From Gnetum montanum (lineage: Eukaryota; Streptophyta; Gnetopsida; Gnetales; Gnetaceae), in assembly GCA_015680685.1 (NCBI GenBank), contig MNCI01005473.1, positions 523,289 to 587,288 on the forward strand: a DNA stretch of 64,000 nt. The letters run 5' to 3'. Each line of letters opens with the position of its first letter. The first letter of the stretch is position 1. The position numbers were made by a program, and so were the translations under genes. Below, piece after piece: positions 46,501-57,299 of this stretch. A model generated the notes under the pieces. The model was not told where the DNA came from. It saw only the letters and a program-made list of their open reading frames with translations, and did not search any database.

Positions 46501-49500
46501 GCCACTAACAAAACTGCATGCTGACTATTGGAAAGTGTTGCAGCCATTGCTTCTGTCACCATTAAAATAAATGCCATCTTGATTGAATTTTTGTTCTTTT
46601 TGTGTAAACTAGTTTTTGATGATTCGGCTTTGTGGTCCATATAACAAAGTAATTATTAAATGGAAATGATGCTAAAGAGTAGATCGTGTTGGAATGATGA
46701 TATAAAGAAAGCTATACAATTTAATAGACAAAAGGGTGTGTGGAAGATAGTTGAAAATAATCAATATCATGGCTGTAAATTTCAGACACTTGTATTAGAT
46801 CATAGAACAAGTTCTCAGTGCATGGAATATTAGAAAAACGGATTTTAAGCTACTCAACATAAGAAGAAAATATGATAAACAAAAAAAATGATATATTAGA
46901 AAACAAAAGCTTAGTGGGTTTCACCTATCATCGATACAATCATCATAAAATATCTAGACTTTAGAGACTTTTTGACAACATAAGTAATTCAAATTAGACA
47001 GTTCCTTCAATGCTTGTCCTTTGATTCTATTTTCTAGATAGAAATAATTTTCATCAACTTTTGAGTGTTTATTCAACTGATAATTGGAAGTTTGGCAAAT
47101 TTAACTGTATATCAGATGTTGAAATATTAATATTTAAAATTCTATTTTTTCAAGGTTCTTCTGGATAAGCTAGTCAAACCATCAAGAGAAATCACAGACT
47201 ATAATACAAGGTATGTTTTAATACACCAGGAAAGTCTTCCTTTTTAATTTGTTTCTATCCTTGTGTCTCTTCCTTTTATTTATTTATCCCTCTATTTAGA
47301 TTTGACCATCTAAATAATTATATTAGTGAAACTTTAATTGAAGTTTGCCAATGCATCCATATGGAAATCCTAGGTACCTAATAGACAGGGTTCAACATCT
47401 ATGTAAAGATTGTTCTGATTGTATCCTTGACTTAAGTGATGCAAGTCAAATAAATTTTTTTTGGTATATGTTCTCTTATGTATTTGAATAAGGTCCTGTT
47501 GTCCTTAAAAAATGACCTTCTCTTCTTGTTTTGCCTTGTTTCTTTAGAATGTTTTTTATGAAGTTGAACTAACACTGAAATTTCTAGTAAGTTTATATAG
47601 ATCCATAGGATTTGTGAGACTAATGAATTTGTCCAAAATATATCATCAGAAAATGTGTTCAATACTTATGTGGTTTGAACATATCTTAAGCTATTTTCCT
47701 AATGTAAATAATATTTCATTTTTATCTAGAAAAGTCAATTCTACAACATTCTACTACAATATGGTGTTGATTTTCTTGTAATTGTAGTAGACAAAGTATA
47801 CATACTGAATCCTTGTGCTGTGCATTCTTCTTTCAGTATTTATGAAAGACATTTGCTCGCATTGTTGTTGAAAGCATGTTTTCATTTAGTTTATTTTAAA
47901 TTGCAAATGTTCAACTTAGACCACTATATTGTTGCACATTCAGACTCCATTAGTTTAGCGTTTTGTTGTTTATTTTTCATCTTCTAAGTGTTTGAAATAA
48001 TGCAGTGAAATAATCAAGTGGAAGTTTGTTGTTACAAAATTGTCTAATGGAATATATATTGAAGAAACCTATATTGAAGAAACCTAGTGGAATGACAAAG
48101 CAATTTACAGATTAGCAGAGAGAAACTATTATAGATTCAACAATGAGAGGAATCAGGAAAATTAGTATAAAAGTAGCAACGGTTGATCTTTCATCGATAA
48201 TTATAAGCCAGGATCCAGGACCAGGAAAAGGTCTTTTAGTCTGCACCTAGGTAAGGTAGCTTCTTTGTCCCCACAGGAACAGAAAAGTAGGCAACAAGAA
48301 TTCCATAAATTTCAACAGGCTTCCAATATGATCAGGTCTGAGGAGTGGAAGATCATGGATTGGATCCTTGCAACTAATAGGCTTGTTGGCAGTTGTACTT
48401 CTCTCATATACCAAGATGATGGGTTTTCATTTTTGTCTATTTTAAAATGGCTATTGCTGCAGGATTTTGTGATTTTGTGGACCATTAGCCACTTTTGGGG
48501 TGACTGTAATGATAAGAAGGGGAAAATGATTGTTGTTGTGACTCCTCGTTCTTTTTGTTTGCTTTTTTTTTGGGTGCTGTTTCTGATCCCACCAACACAC
48601 ACGCAAAAACAAAAGGGCCTCTCGTTGATTAGGAGAGCTTCTCAGTCTCCTTTTGGACTGTTTTCTCCCAATTTATAATATCAATCCTTAGCTTTTCTTA
48701 AAAGAAAAGAAAAGAAAAAAGATCCTGGACTTTCTAATAGACATTTTGAATGAAGCAAAAGGCCAAAAGAAAAAAAAATCTCAAAGGAGATATGCTAGCG
48801 GAGTAAGGAAGTGCAACATGCTATCCAAAAGATGAAAAATGCTTTAAGGAATGACAACAAATTCGAAACCAAGAAAATAGGCTGATGTACAAAATAATAG
48901 AAAAGGAGGCAAATGTAGGAGTAGCTAAAGCCAAACATAAGATTTTGGATAATTTCTATAAAAAAGTAGGAACAAAAGAAGAGAAAAATCTATTTATAAA
49001 TGAGCAAAAATCAAAATCAAAAAAATATAAAAACATTGATCATGTCAAGTGTATCAAGGAGGTAGATGAAAGAATTTTGATAAAAGACAATGAAATTTTG
49101 GATAGGTGGAAAAATTATTTTAAAGAATTATTAAATGAAGAATTTCTAAGAGAAAACATCCAAGTAGAAGAACCAAATTTTGGTTTGGTTTGGTTAATGA
49201 ATTTTCCTTCTTCCAGGTGAAGACAGCCTTATTCAAGATGAAAAATGATAAAGCTTTTATACCAAATAACATTTCTATAGAAGTTTGGAAAGCATTTTAT
49301 GGGTGACACAATTATTTAAAAAAAATTTGAAGGATAGAGAAATGCCTAAAAATTGAAAAAGAAAAGCATTGTTGTTCCCATCTACAAGAATAAAGGAGAT
49401 GTGCAAAATTGTGTATAAACTATAAAGGGATAAAGCTAATGAACCATACCATGAAGCTCTAGGAAAGAGTCATAGAGTAGTGTCTTAGACTTAAATAAGC

Positions 49501-52500
49501 AATGTTAGAAAATCAATTTAGATTTATGTTAGGGAGATCTACTAGAAAGGCTATTTTATTGATACAATAAGTAATAAAGAAATTTAGAAAACAGAGAGAA
49601 AATATATATACAATCTTCATTGACTTGGAAAAATCATATGATAGAGTATTTAGAGATATAATTTGGTGGGGATTGCAGAGGGAAATTCAGAAAATATGGA
49701 GAAAATCTAGATACAATCTTCATTGACTTAGAAAAAAATATATGATAGAGTAATTAGAGATATTATTTGGTGGGCCTTGCAAAGTAAAAACATCTGTGAT
49801 AAATATGTTAAAGTGATTCAAGACATCTAAAGGAGCGACCACTAGAATTAGAATAACTTTTGGAATCACATCTGACTTCCCAATCATAGTAGGTCTATAT
49901 TAAGGGGTTGCACTTAGCTCATGCTTGTTTGCTATCATTATGGATCAATTAACACATGAAATAGAGGATGAAATTCCTTAGTGTATGCTCCTTGCAAATG
50001 ATATTGTGTTGGTGGATACAACTTGAGAAAATATTGCTTTTAAAATGGAAAATTGGAGACATGCTCTAGAATTAAAGGATTAAAAATCAGAAGAAGTAAT
50101 ATAAAATACAGAGTATAATTTCAATAGAAGCATAAACAATGATGAAATTGAAGTGATAATTCAAAGACAAAAAGTCCCTCACTACAAACAATTCTACTAC
50201 GTAGGATCTGTGCTCTAATTAGATGGTGAAATTGATAAAAATGTACGTAGGATCTGTGCTCTAATTAGATGGTGAAATTGATAAAAATGTACGTAGGATC
50301 TGTGCTCTAATTAGATGGTGAAATTGATAAAAATGTAAGAGTTAGGATTGAGGTAGGATGGTCAAAATGGAGATAAGGTAGTATTGTTTTATGTGATCAA
50401 TAAATCCCAATAAAACTAAAAGGAAAATTTTACAGGATAGCAATCAGATTTGCTAGAATGTTGGACAGTACAAAAAGGACAACAATCAATGTGGTAGAAA
50501 TGTAAATGCATAGATGGATGTTAAATGCTACAAGAAAAGATAAATTGCACAATACAGATATTAGAGGAAGGTTTGTAGTGGCTTCTATTTTGGATAAGCT
50601 ACAAGAATGATGTCTTAGATGGTTTGAACATGCACAAAGAAGATCAAATAATGAGTCTATGAAAAAAGGTTGCTACATAACTATTCCAGGAAAGTCATGG
50701 AAAGGAAGACAAAAAAAGACATGGCACATAGAATGGTAAAACTCAAACTGGTGCAACATCATCATTCTAAAAACCTGCATTCACTATTAACAAAACTAGA
50801 GAAGTGCACACAAGAAGAATTATGGAGTGTGCACAACTTTCTGAGAAGCATCCTACATAGAACATTGATATAAACCAAACTTCCTGGGGCAACTATACAT
50901 GAAATAACATCAAACTAACAACCTAGACACCATTTTATCAGTTACTATGCATGTGGTCTTTTCTCATGTTAGCAAATAAGAGATACACAGAACAACAAAG
51001 CACACTAACATTAACTAAAACATAGAAGAATATGCAATTCCTCCTCATTGTTAGTTATCTTAATCATACGTAAATGTGAGAGAACATGCATTTGCCACTG
51101 TAGCTTGTCCAGAGAACTCCTTTGTTGGGGGTATCATCATCATACTTTAGATTAAGTCTGTCCCTCTTTATATATCCAGTCTTCCCATAGTGCTGGCATC
51201 TTGGACTCCGTTTATTTTGATTCTTGCTAATGTGCATAGCCTCAAAATTCAATGAAGCATGTTTATTGGCTAAACATCTAAAATCCTCAGCCAAAACAAT
51301 ACTAACAAACTCATCAAAATACAATGCAGACACACTATTGGGGTTTTACTTATCACCAAATTATCCTAAGACATTAGCAACAATCTGAAAAATGTCGTTG
51401 CGTTATCTTGCTGTGATATCTTCATCCTTACTACAGTCATTTGAGAGAGAACAGTGTTAAAATGTTGAAGATAACCATTATGGATTCATTTGCATCTAGT
51501 AATTTAACTATTGATCTTAAGGGCTCATAATGCAAGACACAGAACCCATAGATGTACAATACCTACAAATGTGGTTTATCAGGATTATACTACCAGCCAT
51601 CAATCAGACTTCCATAGCTTCTGTCTTTTATAACGGAAGTTTCTTGTTGAAGTTTAAATAAAAAATGTCTGCTAAATAAAATAAACCATGGATAAACAAG
51701 AGGTGAAATACAACCCATCAACAGTAAATAGCTAAAGCAATGAAAGATACAGGTAGGTCCATATTGAAAACACAATTAGAAAAATCATACTATTCAAATA
51801 TATGAACATGGTTTATACTGAGGTTCCTCTTTGAAGAGTTGTTTCCATAAAGGAATTTTATCTTTTACTATATTATTTAACTATTACGTAACAATGTTTG
51901 ACTAATGCTCTTCATGAATGCTGCTTACCTAATCCTTGTGATATTTGTATTTCAGTATTTAATAAATAATGCTTTCCATGTATTCTTATGCCTGCAGGTA
52001 TAGTGGAATTACCAAAAAGATGATGAGTAATGTAACCACAACACTAAAGGATGTCCAGGTTTGCTACGAAGTTCTTTGTTTCAACTGTTAACATTTTGCA
52101 TAATAATCTTAAGATACGTATGTAGATGAACAAATAAACGTTGTCATTTGTAATTTAGATTTATCTCCAAAGAAATGTGGTACTTTTTGCCAGGAAGAGT
52201 TTCTGAAGCTGGTCAACAGCAACACCATCCTTGTTGGCCACTCACTTGAAAATGATCTTTCTGCTCTTAAAATAATCCACAAGCATGTAATAGATACAGC
52301 CCTGTTGTACAACCATCCTCGTGGTCCATACAACAAACCTGCATTGCGCTGGATTGCTAAAAAATTTCTAAATCGGAGTATTCAACTTTCACCAGATGGT
52401 CACAACAGCATTGAAGATGCAAGAGCTGCCATGGATCTTGCACTTTTAAAGATAAAGAATGGTAATCTCTTCATAAACACAATATTTATAAAAGTTATCA

Positions 52501-55500
52501 AAATCATAAACTTCTCCATTACGACAGCGATTAAGCTTTTTGTTTTTAACACCTGAAATTTTTTTCTACATATTATGTACGAACATTCTCCATATGGGAT
52601 TTGCAATTTGATTCAATTTTATGTTGATCTAGCAAATATCTTGTTTCTTACAACCTGATATTGTCCATTAGATTCTTCTTTAAAATGATAAGATCATATT
52701 TGATTTCAAAAAACATATTTGCATTGCTTGGTAAAATAAGCTTATTTGGGTGTCTCTTATTTTCAGGACCAGCATTTGGTAATGCTTATCAGGGTGCGAC
52801 TCAGAAACTAGTTGCATTGCTATCTGAAAATGGAAGAACATGCTCACTTATTGACAATAAGGAAATTCTACAACGCTATGCTCCAGGATCTTGTAATGCC
52901 ATTTTATCTGTGACAGACGATGATGCACTTAAGAAATCTGTAAAAGAGGTTTTTTAGTTTGCCACTACCTTTAATGTTTTTATTTTCAAGTTAAAAGATA
53001 GGATCAGTATTTATTAATATAAGAGTTCTGATATGTCAAACGATGAAAACAGATATAGAGCATTCATATCCTTACCATATATTTTCCAGGTGAAAAAAAA
53101 GCAAGTGAACTTTATTTGGACACAGTTTTCAGATATCCTTTCCTATCAATTAAAGCGGACAACCGATGAAACATTTAATACACAATTTGCCAAATTTATT
53201 GCAGCAGCAACCTGCAATAATGAATCTTTTGAAAGTAAGGATACTCTCTCTTGCTGCAATGCCACACCGGAATTGCAGCAAATTTTACAGAGCATGGACA
53301 AGAGAATCAAGACACTGCATGATTCTCTTCCTCCTAATTCACTGTTCATTATATCAACTGGCTTTGGAGACACTGCTGTTGTAAGAAGGTTAGCACATTT
53401 TTGAATATGTTCCAATTCTATACGTTTATGATTTGATGGTAATAATTAGAGTGACAGCAACATAGCTAAATGTGCAATGTCATTATGTCAGAATCTTGCT
53501 TTCAGTCGTATTCTAACAAAATTTGTTGATTGAGGCCAAAGGCTTCTTGGCTACCTAGTTAACAACATATCACACCTGCGAATGAAGTGAATGGGGATGT
53601 CAAGTCCGTTTGTCTTTTCTGTATTTTTGTTTTTTGTTTTTTCGGTAATCTGATTCATGATTACAAGGGGAAAGGTTATATAAATTCTGTAAGTCCCTTT
53701 TAAAGTTGGTGTAATATCTCCTAAGCTTAGTTATTTATTATGTTATTATTAAGATTACTAGTAATCCAACAATACATGCCTTCTGCCTATGCATATGTCC
53801 TTCAATGATATCTAATGTTAATGTATATAAATGTCACGAAATTGAAATGAAAATTCTGAAGTATGTTTTGTTTATTCATCTTGATACATCTCAATATCTA
53901 GTTTAGGCCATGGTTGTAGTCTAACCTTCTAGATTATTTTGGATGCAGGAATAATATCATAATCATCATAGCATTGTACTAACAATATGGGGTTGGTTAC
54001 ATGAGTTATCTTTTGCCATTTTCCTTTATTAAGAGATAAATCTTTATCTATTTGGAATTCTATCTTATCATATTGAATTGTTTCTTTCCATGACTTTTAT
54101 GGTCTTTTTCTCAACAGGTTTCTTGAAACTATGATATCACAAGCTTTTTTTAAGAGGTTCATTATTTGATCTTCTTTGAACATGACCAAATCATCTAAGA
54201 TATCATCTTTTTAGGTTATTTGCAATAGAAGTCACTCCAAGTCTTCCTTTAATATTTATATTGTGTAATTTATATTCAAACATTTGCATTTCTGCTACAA
54301 TGCAGCCTTTTTACAACCCATATTTAGCACCAATAATAGGCCTGATCACTGTCTTGTAAAGTTATCTTTAGAGTTTTATTGGGATCCTTTTATTGCATAA
54401 AACATAACTAGCATGTCTCCATTTTGACCTCCTCACCTCTATCCTATTTTTAATATCATTATCAATTTCACCATATGATTGGAGCATTGATCTTAGGTAG
54501 TAAAATTGTTCATAGTCAAGGACTTGTTGGCCTTGATTTGTTACTTCTATTTCACCATCTTTCTTTCTTTTCTTGAAATTACATTCTATGTATTCTTTTA
54601 TATTTCTACTAATTTTAAAGTCATTTGATTTGGAAGCCTATCTTTACTTTTCCATTTTACAATCAATATTTGCTCAAGATGTATCCATAAACGATCAATG
54701 AATTACCCTACTCATATCAATCTGGAGGTGTTGTTCTAGGCATATTCCTTATTATTGCATTACCCTTAAAAAAAAAACAGTAAGTAGGGCATAACTCACA
54801 TGGCTAGAGCATGTGAATTGTAATTTACAAGTCACAAATTCAATACTAAGAGGTATGCTAAAACGCATGCCAACTTGGGCATGGTAAAAATATCCTTTCA
54901 AGCTATAGCATCAAGTAGATAACCAACTATAGAAAATGATCATCAAATCCTTGGCCTACCTTAATGGTCAGCACATAGAGATGGGGTATAGACACCATGA
55001 TGATGATGATGTATCCACCAACACAATATCATTTGCAAATAGCATTTACACCAACGGATTTCACAAGGACCATCATTTGGAGTGATGTTAAGGTGTTTGT
55101 TTCTTAAGTTCAAAAACATGGGTTTGAGCCTAGGTGTAGCCACTCAAAAAGGTTAGACTTTTGCTTATTCAGACCATCCTAGGACCCCACTTGGCAGGAT
55201 AAGGATCAGGGCTCCAGGTGATGATCTTTTATACACCAAGGGATTTCATCTTGTATTTCTTTCATTCATAATGATAGCAAGTAAGGACTAAGTGTAAACC
55301 CTTGATGCAGACCTATTGTAATTAGAAAATCAGAAATGATTCTGCATACTGTTCTAATTCTAGTATTTTTTTGCTCATCTTGAATTCCTTTAATATATTT
55401 ATTAGGATGTTTTCCCTCACAAGGCCCACCAAATAGCATCTTGTATGTAGTATGTACTCTATCATATGCCTCTTCCAAATATGCACAAATGATATCCACT

Positions 55501-56557
55501 TTCTCAAATACAATTGCAGAGATAATATCTTCAAAATATCATATTATACCTTTACAATCAGTTAGTTGACGAACATTTTCATGTCAATGCTCTTCAACCA
55601 TCTATGCCTTTAACAATGCATAGAGAGTTCTATTTGTTATAGAATTTAATGCAGTTCTATTGTCATGAAATATGTGATTTACTTCAATTTCAAATAGAAA
55701 AGAAATTACTAACATGGGGTTTATAGACAGATAATCCAGCCATGTTCGACAGTTAGCTGATGGATAAAACCGTTTAGAAAGCTCCGGGGGAATATGTTCT
55801 CCAGGCTTAGGGTATTAGATAGGGTTTAAACCACCACACAACTGTGTCACTTTTCTTTGGAATGCATCTTCGCTATAGTACCATACACAATCTGTCAGCT
55901 CCAGATTTATATTTCTATTCTTCTTAGGCTTCAGTCGTCTAGCTGCCTCCATAGATATTACTACACTGAACTGCAAATTGCAAATTCTCTTGCATTGATG
56001 CAAGACTACATCTAGATTTATTGTTAATGGCTACAAGGCTGATTTATCTATATCAATTAATTTTGCCCTGCTTGCATGTGTAGGGTGTAAAATGTATAAA
56101 ATGTTCCTTTGGCAAGAGTGGGAATTAAGTAGGTTTACAATTTCCAGCAAATTTATGAATTCTCACTGCAACTAATGAACTGATTTTGTACCAAAATTTT
56201 ATCTCATTCTTTCTTTTTCTTTGAATCTTATGTAATTTCTCAAATAGCTAAAAATTTACTCTCAGATGGGTTGCCTGCGAGATCATTGTAGTCAATGTTG
56301 TTATCACTTTCTCTTTGGCATCGAAATGAATTTTAATTTTCTTGTTATCCTTTTATTTTTGGGAATCCATTGAGCAAATAAAATGTTTTCTAACATCTCT
56401 TATGCTTGCACCTGTTTTTCTTTGTGATGTATGCAGGTTGCGCAAGTTTCTCGAATCAGAGCAGTGTGACAGCATACGTCAAAAGATTGTAAGGGAATTA
56501 GGAAATCTGCAAGCAAACGCAGAAACGGCTCTTGCATGGTTTTGCGTAAAACATTAG
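40588..56557 (+). CDS. SDN5: SDN5/REXO5-like DEDDh 3'-5' RNA exonuclease (15 exons, 589 aa)
   Basis: Splicing 15 exons gives an uninterrupted 1,770-nt frame. An acidic, Ser-rich N-terminus (1-37) is followed by a conserved region, [20 protein letters not shown] and SWIFIKNKPL (about 51-85). A linker with FPPSYYVL leads to the exonuclease: SLDCEM (Asp238, Glu240), [37 protein letters not shown] (Asp321) and [16 protein letters not shown] (His370, Asp375). All DEDDh residues are present. The C-terminal 200 residues match the extension of this family. The family trims RNA 3' ends; in Arabidopsis SDN proteins degrade small RNAs, and animal REXO5 acts on nuclear RNAs. SDN5 is the closest match I recall by layout and length. 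Upstream in-frame stops fix the start. Confidence 0.85.
43330..44339 (+). mobile_element. SINE (family 1) in intron 6, interrupted by a DNA transposon
   Basis: The SINE occupies 43,330-43,348 and 44,177-44,339, about 175 bp once the insert is removed. It is flanked by the 13-bp target duplication aaaataacatgtg (43,317-43,329 and 44,340-44,352). It contains the B-box-like gggttcaagtttgc and ends gggtaatgatcctttag. Copies of the same family lie at 39,740-39,864 (minus) and 55,064-55,232 (plus). The tRNA-like boxes imply Pol III transcription and LINE-driven copying. Confidence 0.8.
43349..44176. mobile_element. Non-autonomous hAT-like DNA transposon (828 bp) inside the SINE
   Basis: Terminal inverted repeats begin catacttatgaagat (43,349) and, on the other strand, catacttataaagat (44,176), extending about 25 bases. 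The flanking 8-bp duplication atttggag (43,341-43,348 and 44,177-44,184) is perfect and lies in the SINE. Subterminal repeats such as gatttggaatcac occur at both ends. There is no transposase frame. An 8-bp duplication fits the hAT superfamily; the terminal bases are not the classic CAGNG, so the class is probable only. Confidence 0.78.
44980..45172 (-). repeat. Probable tRNA-type SINE (family 2) in intron 6
   Basis: The minus strand has the A-box-like gcctaatggtaatagtc and the B-box-like cacaaattcaattcaag at the expected spacing. Similar heads occur at 40,080, 54,782 and about 56,940. It does not fold into a convincing tRNA, so it is not called as a tRNA gene. The rest of intron 6 shows AT-rich sequence only. 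Confidence 0.45.
48790..50880 (+). mobile_element. RTE-type LINE fragment in intron 10, sense to the gene
   Basis: The plus-strand translation reads, with many stops: [20 protein letters not shown] (about 49,085-49,145), [51 protein letters not shown] (49,610-49,655), [25 protein letters not shown] (about 49,990-50,025, the degraded FADD motif) and LDGEIDKNV. These are RT motifs of the RTE clade. A partial duplication of the IDLEKSYDR segment occurs near 49,700-49,760. Dead. The first kilobase of intron 10 and 50,880-51,990 show no gene. Confidence 0.78.
50199..50336. repeat. 46-bp tandem triplication inside the RTE LINE
   Basis: Three near-perfect copies of a 46-bp unit starting tacgtaggatctgtgctc, in the region encoding the conserved DGEID motif. 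Since 46 is not a multiple of three, it breaks the frame. The copies' identity shows the triplication happened long after the LINE died. Confidence 0.9.
54782..55005 (+). repeat. Probable tRNA-type SINE (family 2) inside the RTE LINE
   Basis: The A-box-like tggctagagcatgtgaa and B-box-like cacaaattcaatac are followed by about 170 bases ending in a gatgatgatgatg tail. The tail type resembles those of RTE LINEs, which would supply the copying machinery. The boundaries are approximate. Confidence 0.5.
55064..55232 (+). mobile_element. SINE (family 1) inside the RTE LINE
   Basis: A 169-bp copy with B-box-like gggtttgagcctaggt, flanked by a 16-bp target duplication acaccaasggatttca (55,048-55,063 and 55,233-55,248, one mismatch). 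It shares its head (catttggagtgat) and tail (gatgatcttttat) with the copy in intron 6. Removing it restores continuity of the minus-strand LINE. Confidence 0.82.
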
Positions 56558-56798
56558 TTTCTTCCTTAGGGAAAAACTTTCGGTCATGCCAAGATGTTAA
56601 TATCTGTTGGTCACCTTAAAAATGTCAACAATTGTTGTTTTACCGAATTCTGGCATGGTAATTTTATCACAAGAATGCTTTGCTCTTGTTCACTTCGATA
56701 TTATACTGAAGTAGCCTTTTTTTAAACCGTCTATAGTTGTCTTGAATCATATTAGATTCATCGTCGGTAGTAATTGATGTCTCAATAATTATAGAGAG

Positions 56799-56804
56799 AA
56801 TAAA
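56799..56804 (+). terminator. Candidate polyadenylation signal
   Basis: AATAAA lies 242 bases after the stop codon of the exonuclease gene, in a T-rich 3' region. Confidence 0.45.
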
Positions 56805-57299
56805 TGGCATTAACATTTATAGCTAATTGAGGTGTAGTAGGTATCCATTAGTTTTAAAATAGTAACAATGATTTAAAATAGTAACAATGATTAGTAGAAA
56901 AAAAAAAAACAAAAATTAATTTTAAAAGATGTAGCAACTTAACCATGCTTATGGTTATAAGCTTATTGTTAAAGCACCTTTAGGTATGAGGTCATGAGTG
57001 CAATTCTTAGTTGTGCATATAATTAACAAAATACATTAGATTATTGAAGAAAGAGTGAAGAAAAAGTGCAATGGTTTTGAGGATGACTTTAGGTTTTCAT
57101 CCTTATAACTAATCTTGAAAAATCTTCCCTTTGGGATAGGAAAAGTATTAGATCTTATCCTTATTTAAAAGCACTCTTACAAGTTTTCACTTTTTAGTAA
57201 AGGGTTTCTTGTAAAGAGAAGGTAAAAGCTTTTTTTAAAGATTAAAGAATACATCAATAAAAAATAATGAACAAATAGCAACAAAAGTTGAAAGCCTTT

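Larger units (their letters stand above)
54000..55560 (-). mobile_element. RTE-type LINE fragment in intron 14, antisense to the gene
   Basis: The minus-strand reading includes [20 protein letters not shown] (55,500-55,430), [32 protein letters not shown] (55,340-55,275), [11 protein letters not shown] (about 55,035-55,000) and [20 protein letters not shown] (about 54,495-54,435). It is the same subfamily as the intron 10 copy, with a shared 24-base stretch at the ANDIVLVD motif. It is split by SINEs at 54,782-55,005 and 55,064-55,232. The remainder of intron 14 shows no gene. Confidence 0.75.
40588..56557 (+). other. SDN5: Exon-intron map of the exonuclease gene
   Basis: Exons: 40,588-40,698; 41,502-41,558; 41,650-41,715; 41,834-41,967; 42,099-42,168; 42,307-42,406; 45,706-45,819; 45,963-46,033; 46,141-46,200; 47,155-47,210; 51,998-52,058; 52,194-52,461; 52,767-52,948; 53,090-53,388; 56,437-56,557. 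All 14 introns are GT-AG with matching phases. Most are 90-305 bases. Five are large: intron 1 (803), 6 (3,299), 9 (954), 10 (4,787) and 14 (3,048); together they make up about 80% of the gene. The DEDDh residues are encoded by exons 8 and 12. Confidence 0.88.

Noticed and set aside
48265-48678. Open frame of 137 codons in intron 10
   Set aside because: No homology I can recognise; it lies within an intron between well-defined exons, and an equally long frame overlaps it on the other strand.
54782-54850. tRNA-like A and B boxes (also at 40,080 and 45,172)
   Set aside because: No cloverleaf can be drawn with paired acceptor and anticodon stems; they fit SINE heads better than tRNA genes.
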